Origin: CAVVEQ01 sp963747315
Lineage (GTDB): Bacteria > Chloroflexota > Anaerolineae > Anaerolineales > Anaerolineaceae
Length of the DNA stretch: 53,568 nucleotides
Direction of reading: 5' to 3'
NCBI GenBank assembly: GCA_963747315.1
Contig: CAVVEQ010000018.1
Coordinates: 1-53,568 of the forward strand
Within the stretch, counting starts at the first letter, position 1, and the number at the start of each line of letters is the position of its first letter. Position numbers and translations under genes: made by a program. Positions 35,184 to 43,706 of this stretch are shown piece by piece. The notes beneath the pieces were generated by a model. It had not been told where the DNA came from and ran no database searches. It worked only from the letters and a program-made list of their open reading frames with translations.

Positions 35184-36364
35184 GCGACGACCTCTACCTA
35201 GCCCTGGATGATTGCCTTGCGCTTCTGCAACTGGGCGAAAACCTGGAATCCTGTCTGCGCAAGTATCCGGCGGAAGCCGATCGTCTCCGGCCTTTGCTCG
35301 CCGCAGCTATTCAGGCCAGGTCGCTCGCCGATGACAGCATTCCTCAGGAAGTTTTTCGCCGAAACCGGGCTAAATTCCTCAACCAGGCCGCGGAGATCCG
35401 GGAAGCGCGACGCTCTCCCCGCCGCTGGTCTGCTTTTTCCATCCAGCGGGTACTCCGCTTCGGTTTCGCCCTGCTGCTCGCCGTGGTCATCCTGGTTGGA
35501 GCCGGGGGCACTGGGCTGGTCACCGCCTCCAGTACCTCATTACCGGGTGATAGATTATATGGAGTCAAGCTCACTTGGGAGAATATCCGCCTTAGGCTCG
35601 CAAATTCGGAACAGGAGCGCGTCTCGCTCGAGGATGGGTTTGAGCAGGAGAGGTTGGCCGAGGTGGGAGGCCTGCTTTCCCGGGAGCGGCTGGAAAAGGT
35701 CAAATTCACCGGTCGGGTGGATTCGGTGCGGGAGGGCAGCCTTCTCGTTTCGGGCGTTGCCGTCCTGGTCACCCCCGAAACCCGGGTAGATGGGCAGATC
35801 CTTCCCGGCGTATGGGTGGAGGTGGAAGGCCGGACCGCTCCCGGCGGCGTGGTGAACGCCTCTCGAATCCGGGTTGAAGACGCCAAAGATGAGCCCGGGG
35901 ATGAACAGGGTGAAGATCGTTCCGGTTCTTCCGGGAAGGGAGAATCGGAATCCGGGGGCAGCAACGACGCCAGAGAGAATAGCGGAAAATCCGAAAGCTC
36001 CGGTTCCAGTAACTCCGAAAATTCATCCGGATCGAATCAGCAGCCCGGCAGTACCACCCCACAGCCCAGGCAGAATTTCGACCTGCAGGGTGTGATCACC
36101 GCCTTCTCCAGTGGATCCATTCAACTGGATGGACGGTTGCTGCGCCTCGACGGAGCAGCCGAGATCCGCGGTCAGCTCACCATTGGTTCCACGGCACGGG
36201 TGCGTGGTTTTATCGATGCGGCCGGAAAATGGGTTGTCACCCGGGTGGAGGTCCAGGCATCCCCTAACCCCGGTGAGCCGAACAGCGGGGGGGATAACTC
36301 CGGGGGTTCAAGTGGAAAGGAACCCACCAAAACTCCCAAGCCCGATGACCCCCCGAACGATTGA
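35180..36364 (+). CDS. DUF5667/DUF5666 membrane protein, candidate anti-sigma factor
   Basis: 394 residues. The N-terminal cytoplasmic part (about 1-90) precedes one membrane helix (VLRFGFALLLAVVILVGAGG, about 92-113). Just outside is a DUF5667 segment (STSLPGDRLYGVKLTWENIRLRL...). Two DUF5666-like units follow (VKFTGRVDSVREGSLLVSGV and FDLQGVITAFSSGSIQLDGR), separated by a Ser/Gly/Glu low-complexity linker; the end is again Gly/Ser/Pro rich. Translation is coupled to the sigma gene. The layout (sigma-binding inside, sensor outside) suggests an anti-sigma or signal receptor, but no known anti-sigma domain such as a zinc-binding ASD is evident. Confidence 0.82.
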   Translation: MSDDLYLALDDCLALLQLGENLESCLRKYPAEADRLRPLLAAAIQARSLADDSIPQEVFRRNRAKFLNQAAEIREARRSPRRWSAFSIQRVLRFGFALLLAVVILVGAGGTGLVTASSTSLPGDRLYGVKLTWENIRLRLANSEQERVSLEDGFEQERLAEVGGLLSRERLEKVKFTGRVDSVREGSLLVSGVAVLVTPETRVDGQILPGVWVEVEGRTAPGGVVNASRIRVEDAKDEPGDEQGEDRSGSSGKGESESGGSNDARENSGKSESSGSSNSENSSGSNQQPGSTTPQPRQNFDLQGVITAFSSGSIQLDGRLLRLDGAAEIRGQLTIGSTARVRGFIDAAGKWVVTRVEVQASPNPGEPNSGGDNSGGSSGKEPTKTPKPDDPPND

Positions 36365-36478
36365 TAGTCGGGAGCTCAACAATTATGCTTTCAAGCCTTA
36401 CAAATTCGTAAAGTTCATACGGGAATTTCTTGTGTATGATGAGATGTAAGCTTGAAGAAATAAAGGAGGAATTCCATC

Positions 36479-37204
36479 ATGCTCATAAAAAAGATCCTCA
36501 TTTCAGTGATCGTTGCGTTTACTTTTTTCGCCCTTCCTTTGGTTTATGTCGCTGCGGAGAGCCCGGTGTTCGATCCAATCAACGGGACAATTCAGACCAT
36601 TACACCACTCAGCGATCCTGACACCGGAGAGATTGTTGTGCGGGTTGGGTTGCGCACAGAAGATGGGGTGGTTTCGCTTACCTACACCCTCGAAAACGCC
36701 GTCGCTCTTGGATTGGTCACTGCGAGCGGAGATACTCCCCCGGTTGTGACCGTGGTGGAAACCATGCTTGATCAGCCATTGATCGTTGACCCGGAACTTG
36801 TCCAGCAAATGGGCGAGCTCGTCACCCAGCCGGTGGCACTCCTCCTCGGGGATTTCCTCAGCGGCACCGTTGGTCTGGATGGCGCAGCGTTGATGGCCTT
36901 CCACGATCAGGGGGTGGGATTCGGTGTTCTAGCCCAGGCGGGTTTCATGACCATTGCGTTGGACGGGGACTCAACCATTTTCTCCAGCATAATGGAAGCC
37001 AAAAAGAGTGGTGACTACTCTGCGATCACCCTTCCGGATGGCGCGACTGCAAAAAATTGGGGGCAATTGCGCAAACAGGTTTTCGCCGACGAGAAAAATC
37101 TGAAAAACCTGGGGGCAGTCGTATCTGGAAGAGCAGATAAACAGGATAGAGATCAAGCTCAAAATGAACATGGAAACGGAAAAGACAAAGGTGGTAAAAA
37201 GTAA
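36479..37204 (+). CDS. Secreted protein of unknown function
   Basis: 241 residues; ATG preceded by AAAGGAGG. A signal peptide (KKILISVIVAFTFFALPLVYVAA) is followed by a compact domain (PVFDPINGTIQTITPLSDPDTGEIVVRVGL...) and a basic, Gln/Lys/Asp-rich end (KQDRDQAQNEHGNGKDKGGKK). No known family recognised. It follows the sigma/DUF5667 unit by 114 bases and may belong to its regulon. A strong terminator comes next. Confidence 0.78.
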   Translation: MLIKKILISVIVAFTFFALPLVYVAAESPVFDPINGTIQTITPLSDPDTGEIVVRVGLRTEDGVVSLTYTLENAVALGLVTASGDTPPVVTVVETMLDQPLIVDPELVQQMGELVTQPVALLLGDFLSGTVGLDGAALMAFHDQGVGFGVLAQAGFMTIALDGDSTIFSSIMEAKKSGDYSAITLPDGATAKNWGQLRKQVFADEKNLKNLGAVVSGRADKQDRDQAQNEHGNGKDKGGKK

Positions 37205-37245
37205 CTGTTTTATCACCAGATTGTGAGCATCTTCCGTGATTTCCT

Positions 37246-37275
37246 AAGTCCGTGCCGCTTATGCGGCACGGACTT
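37246..37275 (+). terminator. Strong intrinsic terminator
   Basis: Positions 37246-37258 and 37263-37275 are perfect 13-bp arms around a TTAT loop, followed by TTCTT on the plus strand. Confidence 0.93.
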
Positions 37276-37315
37276 TTCTTACCTGAACAATAGGGCTTGG
37301 TTTTCCAATCCGATT

Positions 37316-37343
37316 TTGCCCGAAAATGCGCCTGAGGTACAAT
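37316..37343 (+). promoter_or_regulatory. Candidate sigma-70-type promoter for the TPR protein gene
   Basis: TTGCCC (37316-37321) and TACAAT (37338-37343) are separated by 16 bases; transcription would start about 37350, 16 bases before the ATG. Confidence 0.55.
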
Positions 37344-37365
37344 TGTTGGGAGAGAGGGAGAGTTG

Positions 37366-39298
37366 ATGACTGATCTGGATTCCATTCAAACGCTGATCGC
37401 CGCCGGCCGGAAGGACGAAGCTGCCCGCCAGTTGGCGCGAGTTCTGAGCACTAACCCGGAGGATATCCAGTGCTGGTTGCTGATGGCCTCGGTGATCGAC
37501 GACCCTGCTCGAAAAGCGGATTGTTTCCGCCAGGCACTCAAGCTCGACCCCCAGAATCCCACTGCCCTGGAATTCTTCAAAGTCCCTTCGCAACAGCCAT
37601 CCCCCGTACCCCCGCCAGCCGCCGTTGAGCCCCCCGCCCCGGTTCAAAAAGATTCGGGGATCCAGCCCCTCTTCGAGCCGCTGGCAGGCCAGGCGCCTCC
37701 ATCGGAAAAAAGAGCGGCGGGGGATTACCTGACCGCAGGTGCGGAAGCTCGCGCGCTTGGCAGGGAATCTGTGCCCGCCTACCTGCGCGAAATCCAGGCA
37801 GTACCCGCTCAACCCCCACCTGCGGCTCCCTCCCGCGGCAACCTGCTGGATTCCATCGACCGCAAGCAGACTCCCGCCCCGCCTGCACCGCCACCCATCC
37901 CTCCCGGCTCCTACCGGGATGAGACACCCCCGCCCCCGCCTCCCTGGTATAAAAAACCGGTTGTGAGGATCATCCTCACGCTGTTGATTCTGGCGTTCTT
38001 TGGCGCAGCGATCTTCGGTGGAGCCAGATTCATGCAGGCAAGCATCCCCCCCACCGCCACCCTGCAACCCACGCTCACCGTGGAGATCCTGCCCACCAAA
38101 ACCCCGCAGGATACCTGGACGCCACTGCCAACCCTCACCCCCCGCCCCTCCCTGACCCCCATAACCAACACAGGCAGCCTGCGCATCGCCCTGCTGCAGG
38201 TGAACGATATCAGTATTTGGCGTGCGGGAGCTTCTTCACCCCTGGCAGGAGGAGCCAATCTACCGATCCTGATCGCCCCCGGTGGGGAGCTTGTGATCTT
38301 CACCCGAGTGGGCGACCTGTGGTCCGCTGGCGTGGAGGATAAGAAAGAAACACAGCTGATGGATGTGGACGCAATTTATGCCCTTCAGCCAATCGAAGGT
38401 GGCGAACCGCGAGTGCCATATCAACTTGGCTGGCTGCCGCAATCGCGGACGCTGCTCTTTAATACCGCGTTCATTCCGGTGGATGGCAGCCCGCTCCGCC
38501 CGGCGGACGATTTGAACCAGGATTGATCTCGCTTCGGGTAAAGTCACCCGACTATTGAACGATGGGCAGGGCGGTGATTTCATTGCCTCCCCCGATGGCA
38601 GATCGATCGCCATCTCCCGCCCCTCCTCCATTTCGGTAATGGATGCAGGCGGCGAGAATCTGCGCGAGATCTTCGCCTTCGAGCCCATCCTCACGCCCGA
38701 TGCCTCCCCCTATTATCCCCGGCTGCTCTGGACGCCGGATTCCGCCGCCATTCTGCTCGTCCTGCCCCCGCGGGATGCCGCCAATGATACCGCTTCGGTG
38801 ACCACCACCTGGCGGTTGCCGATCGACGGCAGCGAGCCGCAGAAATTGTCCGATGTAAATACAAATGGCGGCCCGCTCGTGATCTCGCCGGATCAGACCC
38901 GCATCCTGTACCAGTTGAATATCCAGGCAGAAACTGGCGCGGGCGAACTGCACTCCGCGCTCATCGATGGAAGCGGAGATACCATCCTGCAAAATGGCGG
39001 TGCTTCCCGGTTGGTAGGCTGGTCAGCTGACTCGCGCGGGTACACCTTCCGGGGTGAAACCGATAACGCCATCCTGGTGGGAGCGCTAGGTCAGACCGGC
39101 ACCACCCCGCTGACCACCTCCCCCCTTATCTATGACCCGGCTTTCATCCCGGATTGGGTGAATCCTAACCAATATCTGCTGCAGGCTGCCGACGGGGTGC
39201 ACCTGGGTTTTGTAGGCAGCAACACAGAGCTGATTGCGAAGGGTTCGCCCGGTACCGTCTTTTACGATTACACCCTCAAACCCGCGGCAGCCCAATGA
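37366..39298 (+). CDS. TPR/transmembrane/beta-propeller-like protein (one frameshift)
   Basis: Restored length 643 residues from ATG 37366. The N-terminal TPR-like repeats (about 1-75) are LIAAGRKDEAARQLARVLST and NPEDIQCWLLMASVI. A Pro-rich cytoplasmic linker leads to one membrane helix (VVRIILTLLILAFFGAAIFGG, about 204-224), then a Thr/Pro stalk, and an outer domain with WD40/TolB-like repeats (GSLRIALLQVNDISIWRAGA, FIASPDGRSIAIS, LVISPDQTRILYQL, VGWSADSRGYTF). An extra G at 38520-38521 breaks the frame; removing it gives ...DDLNQIDLASGKVTRLLNDG... It overlaps the Nudix gene by ATGA. Confidence 0.78.
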
Positions 39299-39747
39299 GG
39301 TTGGATTCCGCCACCTTCCTTAAGATCGTGGAGCTTACTCCCCTGGTCTCCATCGACCTGATTGTCATCAACGATGCGGGTGTGGTCCTGTTGGGGTACC
39401 GCCGAAACCGCCCAGCGCAGGATTGCTGGTTCGTTCCCGGGGGCAAGATCCTGAAAGACGAACGCATCCCCTCAGCCATCCGGCGCATCTCGCTGGCAGA
39501 GTTGGGACTGGAACTGGATCCCGCGCTCGCGAAATTCAAGGGGGTATACGAGCACCTTTATGGGGATAACTTTGCCGGGGTCGAAGGCATCAGCACCCAC
39601 TATATCGTCCTGGCGCATGAATTTAGCCTGCCGGCGAACGCGCGGATCAACGGAGACGACCAGCACGCTGAATTGCGCTGGTGGAAGGTTTCTGACCTTT
39701 TAGCGGATCCAGCGGTGCACGAAAACACCAAAGCATATTTCAGATAA
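39295..39747 (+). CDS. Nudix hydrolase, GDP-mannose mannosyl hydrolase type
   Basis: 150 residues. It should hydrolyse a nucleotide-sugar such as GDP-mannose. The Nudix region is PGGKILKDERIPSAIRRISLAELG; the motif lacks the usual REXXEE glutamates, as in the Gmm/NudD subfamily, and NRPAQDCWFVPGGKIL is characteristic of that group. Coupled to the TPR protein by an ATGA overlap, so its product may serve cell-surface glycan work. It ends directly against the stop of the convergent ThrE gene. Confidence 0.87.
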   Translation: MRLDSATFLKIVELTPLVSIDLIVINDAGVVLLGYRRNRPAQDCWFVPGGKILKDERIPSAIRRISLAELGLELDPALAKFKGVYEHLYGDNFAGVEGISTHYIVLAHEFSLPANARINGDDQHAELRWWKVSDLLADPAVHENTKAYFR

Positions 39748-41064
39748 CTATTTTTTTCGAAAGAATTTAAATCTAGCCGCTATTTTAGAATCGGGTTCTT
39801 CGACATAACCCCTTGAAAGTATGAATTTGTTAGGGGAGATTACCAGCGTTCCGAGGAACACTCCCAGCGCAATCGATGTGATCAGAACGATCATTTCCCA
39901 AAGTCCTACGAATGCGCTGCGGTAATCCTGGGTGAGTAAATTGGTCATGCTTTGCAACCCGATCGCGCCGGGGACCAGGAACCAGAACGCCATCACCTGG
40001 CTCACCATCGCCGGTGTGCGGTGAGGAGACCGGCCGATGTATTCTGAGCTAAACGCCATGGCAGCAGCTCCAATGAAAGCCCCGGCGTAGGGGTTAAGGA
40101 GTTTTTCTCCGAACATCTGACCGAACATGGCGGCATATAGTACCAGCAGCATCCACATCAGATCCCGGTTGGACCCGCTCAATCGAAAAAACGTCCCGAT
40201 CCCAAATAAAAGGGTTCCCAGAATTGGTAGGATTACACTGCTCTCGGGGGTAGCGTATGTGTACACCTGGGATGTGGAAAGTTGCGAAATGCTGAATCCA
40301 ATGGATATGCCTACAAATAATAAGAAGAGATTTGCCACGCCATAGATCACCCGCGAAGATCCCGAAATCAAGTTCATCGAACCCAGGTCGATCATCCCGG
40401 TTGTCAGGATCACCCCGGGTAGAAAGATCACCAGCGGCGGGATGATCAGGTTTGTAGTCCCATAGATCACCCCTCTCCCTGTCAGGTTGAAGACAATCGC
40501 CGAAACCAGGATTGCCGCGGTAACGGGGAGCAGCAGGTTGTAGCGGGGGCGTTTGTTGAAATACTCCACCATTAGCGCAACTAATAATCCCAATCCTCCG
40601 ACAATCAGAAGCACAAGCCAATCCGGTCGAAACCGGAGAGTTAAACCTATCGTGGCAATAACATAACCCGTGGTTCTTATCCACGCAGAAAACCGCGGGG
40701 ACATCGATAGTATTCTGTCTATCTCCTCAGAAGCCTCCCGGGGAGGAATTCGTTTCGCTTTCACGTCGTCGATGAGCACGCTGATAGCTGAAACCCGATT
40801 GAGAAAAATACCCTCCTGCTTTTGAACGCTGAAATCGCTTACTCCCCCAGCGGAAGTGTTCCCGAGTTTGATCATCAGCGTGTTGGGCAGGGCTACGATT
40901 TCGCAGCTACGCTGGTAGGCTTCTGCGATCTCGATCAGGGTGTTTTCAACCACCCCCACCGGGCTTCCGGTGGCTAGAAGGGCTTTCCCGATCTTCCGCA
41001 TGCATTCAAGCAGTTCAATATCCTGAGTTTGTTCGATGTGCTTTTTGGTAAACAGCGGGCTCAT
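39748..41064 (-). CDS. ThrE-family threonine/serine exporter
   Basis: 438 residues from ATG 41064 (AAAGGA in front; the TTG at 41070 is less likely). The N-terminal ThrE domain has TGSPVGVVENTLIEIAEAYQ and the cytoplasmic DDVKAKRIPPREASEEIDRI; about ten membrane helices follow, including the second, ThrE_2-like half (GTLLFGIGTFFRLSGSNRDL). It should export amino acids across the inner membrane. Both halves are fused in one protein. Confidence 0.87.
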   Translation of the reverse strand: MSPLFTKKHIEQTQDIELLECMRKIGKALLATGSPVGVVENTLIEIAEAYQRSCEIVALPNTLMIKLGNTSAGGVSDFSVQKQEGIFLNRVSAISVLIDDVKAKRIPPREASEEIDRILSMSPRFSAWIRTTGYVIATIGLTLRFRPDWLVLLIVGGLGLLVALMVEYFNKRPRYNLLLPVTAAILVSAIVFNLTGRGVIYGTTNLIIPPLVIFLPGVILTTGMIDLGSMNLISGSSRVIYGVANLFLLFVGISIGFSISQLSTSQVYTYATPESSVILPILGTLLFGIGTFFRLSGSNRDLMWMLLVLYAAMFGQMFGEKLLNPYAGAFIGAAAMAFSSEYIGRSPHRTPAMVSQVMAFWFLVPGAIGLQSMTNLLTQDYRSAFVGLWEMIVLITSIALGVFLGTLVISPNKFILSRGYVEEPDSKIAARFKFFRKK

Positions 41065-41307
41065 GTTCAATCCTTTATACAGAATCCGGCACTATGCTGA
41101 TCTACACCGCAATTAGTATTCTAATTACCGCTTGGATTTTTTTCTTCGTATCCTTTTTTCCATATTTCGCCCGGTTCGTTACCTCGTGATTCCGATTTTC
41201 TTCATTTCCCCCTGCCGTGATATGGCTTCATTGAGTTGGCCGGGGGGGCAAGCCTTTACAACTAATTTCCATTTTATATCATTATTATTTAATGGGTCGC
41301 TTACAGC

Positions 41308-41338
41308 TTGACTTTAACCTTACGTCATAGTTTATACT
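41308..41338 (+). promoter_or_regulatory. MerR-type promoter with 19-bp spacer
   Basis: TTGACT (41308-41313) and TATACT (41333-41338) are separated by 19 bases, the long spacing typical of promoters activated by MerR-family regulators. The predicted start of transcription coincides with the ATG at 41345. Confidence 0.75.
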
Positions 41339-41344
41339 GACCGC

Positions 41345-42086
41345 ATGTACACGGTTAGAAAACTCTCCAGATTGGCGGGCGTCACGCCCCGCGCGCTTCA
41401 TTACTATGACGAGATCGGGTTGCTCCACCCCGCTGCAGTGGGGGAAAACGGCTACCGCTACTACGACGAGGCGTCTCTACTTCGCCTGCAGCAAATCCTG
41501 CTCTACCGCGAGCTGGAAATGCCGTTGAACGAGATCGGGCGGATTTTAGACGGGGAGAATTTCGATGCCCTTGACTCGCTCCGGGGGCACAGGGAATCTC
41601 TTCGCCAGCGCATCCGCCGGACCGAGAAGCTGATCACCAGCGTGGATGAGACTATTCAATTCTTGGAAGGAAAAAAGGAAATGGACGAGATCAAAATGTT
41701 TGAGCCCTTCAGCGAGGAACAACAGGCGGAATACGAAAAGGAGGCCGCTGAAAAATATGACCCCCGGATTGTGAAAGCATCCCAGCAGAAATGGAAAAGC
41801 TATTCCAGGGAGGATAAACAGCGCATTGGTGAGGAGGGCAATGCCGTTTATCGGGATTTTGTATTGGCGATTCCCAAAGGACCTGCCTCCCCCGAAGCCC
41901 AGGATTGCGTCCGCCGCTGGCGGGCACACATGGCCTATTTCTGGGAACCGGATGATGAGCAATGCCTTGGTTTGGCTGATCTCTACAACGACGACCCGCG
42001 CTTTAAAACCAATTTCGACAAGATCGATCCCCGCCTGGCGGGGTTCGTTCGGAGAGTCAGTTGAATATTACATAAAGAATAGATGA
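41345..42086 (+). CDS. MerR-family regulator with TipAS effector domain (one frameshift near the end)
   Basis: Restored length 246 residues. The MerR helix-turn-helix is MYTVRKLSRLAGVTPRALHYYDEIGLLHP, followed by a long coiled coil (about 75-115). The C-terminal domain from about 120 is TipAS-like (EEQQAEYEKEAAEKYD..., HMAYFWEPDDEQCLGLADLY), which binds peptide-like antibiotics in TipA relatives. An extra A at about 42053 cuts the end; removing it gives ...LAGFVRESVEYYIKNR, the usual TipAS ending. No Shine-Dalgarno site precedes the ATG; the promoter predicts a leaderless mRNA and self-regulation. No resistance gene lies next to it. Confidence 0.87.
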
Positions 42087-42111
42087 GGTGATAATCACCA
42101 GGCAAGCAATG

Positions 42112-42148
42112 CGAATATTACCCAGGTGGTTGACCTGGGTATTATTCG
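42112..42148. terminator. Stem-loop between convergent genes
   Basis: 42112-42127 and 42133-42148 pair at 15 of 16 positions over GGTTG. It lies between the MerR gene (plus) and the membrane-protein gene (minus) and can end both. Confidence 0.7.
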
Positions 42149-42162
42149 TTAGATTTCGCAAT

Positions 42163-42885
42163 TTATATCAAACCAACGTCTGAGAATTGTGGAAACCCCT
42201 GATAGTAGGTAGCCCATCCCGTGAAGAAAATTGTTGCGACAAGGAAAGAAACCAAGAAGAATGCCGTGATGGGCCGCTGCTTCAATGCCTTCCGTTGCCA
42301 GATCAGGATCACCAGGGTGATGATCGCCACGAAGGGGAATCCAAGGATCACCGTCTGCCCCTCCAGGAAGAAACAGAAGCAGGTGAAACCGTAAAGGATC
42401 CCGGCCGGGATGACCAGCCACCAGTTGGTGGTTGCTTCTGCTGGTTTCTTCCATTGCCGGAAGATGATCAATGCAGCCAGGCCGATCACCCCCAGGTGCC
42501 ACATAAAATGACTGAGGTGTTCGTCGAAGAAATAGGCAAGCTGATAAACGTCGGTGTCAAGAATATTAAGCTGTTGATTTTTAGCCATGCCCTCCGCCAG
42601 ATTATTGATGGAGTTGGCCGAAAGATGCATTCCTTGCCCTGCGATCCAAAAACTGGTGAAGACAAGGAAGACGATCTCCTCCACAAGGCTCGGGCGCTCG
42701 CTCGATGCATATCGGAACATCAGCCAGTAGACCGGGATTAGCACCAGCGGTGTCAGGATATCGAGAGCGTCCTGCCAGCTCATGAACGGGTAAAGCGGGA
42801 AGGGGATCCGAAAGAAGATCAACAATAAAAAGAAAACCACCGAAAGTAATGCGAAAATCAGAGTGAGCAGCGACAACCGTTTCAT
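42163..42885 (-). CDS. Polytopic membrane protein of unknown function
   Basis: 240 residues with about seven membrane helices. Polar residues are set within or next to helices: GQGMHLSANSINNLAE, FFDEHLSHFMWHLG and CFCFFLEGQTVILG. The histidine and acidic residues could bind a metal, as in several membrane hydrolase families, but no family is recognised with confidence. It stands alone between two convergent or divergent neighbours. Confidence 0.7.
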   Translation of the reverse strand: MKRLSLLTLIFALLSVVFFLLLIFFRIPFPLYPFMSWQDALDILTPLVLIPVYWLMFRYASSERPSLVEEIVFLVFTSFWIAGQGMHLSANSINNLAEGMAKNQQLNILDTDVYQLAYFFDEHLSHFMWHLGVIGLAALIIFRQWKKPAEATTNWWLVIPAGILYGFTCFCFFLEGQTVILGFPFVAIITLVILIWQRKALKQRPITAFFLVSFLVATIFFTGWATYYQGFPQFSDVGLI

Positions 42886-43036
42886 TTGATTCCTCCTTCG
42901 AAAAATGAAAGGTCGCGTTTGAAGAATGTCGGCTTCGATGAACTTCCTGCCGCTTGATCACCCCCTTGGTTCAACGCAAATCGCTATTAATATGATAGCA
43001 CTTAATAAAAGGTTTTCGTCTATGCTCTTTAACTTC

Positions 43037-43064
43037 TTGTAATTTCTCCGCTTCGTGTCATAAT
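43037..43064 (+). promoter_or_regulatory. Candidate promoter with TGTCATAAT box
   Basis: TTGTAA (43037-43042) and CATAAT (43059-43064) with a 16-base spacer stand 35 bases before the zinc-ribbon gene. The TGTCATAAT block recurs in the WYL-regulator palindrome at 45516-45524. Confidence 0.55.
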
Positions 43065-43098
43065 ATGTCTATACATTTATAGGGTCTGGAGGTGCGCA

Positions 43099-43608
43099 AT
43101 GGCTGAAAGTTGCCTTTTGTGCGGAAGCACCGACCCGGGAAAAACATACACCTTCCATTACGGAAAAATCGCAAGTATTGCAAGCGAGCATTACGCAAAC
43201 ATCCCCGAAACAACCACCCGGTTCAATTCAATTCAATTATGGCAGACGGTTATCTGCAACAATTGCGTTCACGCGCATGTTCGCCGTCACGCACTCACTT
43301 GGAGTGCTGTTGGTGTAACCGCAGCCATCATTCCAGCCGCTTTCTGCAGGTTCCTTTCCTTGCTGACAATCCCCTTTCGAGCACAGGGAATCGTATGTTT
43401 ACTTGCGTCGTTCTCGCTTATGGTGATCGTCCTCGGGTTGAGTGTGGTCTTCAGCAACGTTTGGATGTGTCTAACCGGCAGGTGTTCGGATTACGCTGAA
43501 AAAATGGCTATTGATGCGTTACGCAGTGAGCTGGAGGAAAAACAGCATGCAAACGCGTTTTGGACCACCCGCCAGTTCGCGCGGCTCCATCCGATCCCCA
43601 AACCCTGA
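43099..43608 (+). CDS. Zinc-ribbon-like membrane protein of unknown function
   Basis: 169 residues; ATG preceded by CTGGAGGTGC. Two Cys pairs (SCLLCG at residues 5-8 and ICNNC at about 52-56) look like a treble/zinc ribbon. One or two membrane helices follow (TWSAVGVTAAIIPAAFCRFL, IVCLLASFSLMVIVLGLSVVF), then a cytoplasmic end. It may be a membrane sensor, but nothing nearby shows its role. Confidence 0.7.
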   Translation: MAESCLLCGSTDPGKTYTFHYGKIASIASEHYANIPETTTRFNSIQLWQTVICNNCVHAHVRRHALTWSAVGVTAAIIPAAFCRFLSLLTIPFRAQGIVCLLASFSLMVIVLGLSVVFSNVWMCLTGRCSDYAEKMAIDALRSELEEKQHANAFWTTRQFARLHPIPKP

Positions 43609-43706
43609 CCCGATCTTCTTGTTTTTCCCGAAGTAGCCAGTGAACCCATAACCCGGTTCCTCCATTAAAATATGCAGGTGCAATTTACCCTTTATCCCGA
43701 GAGACT

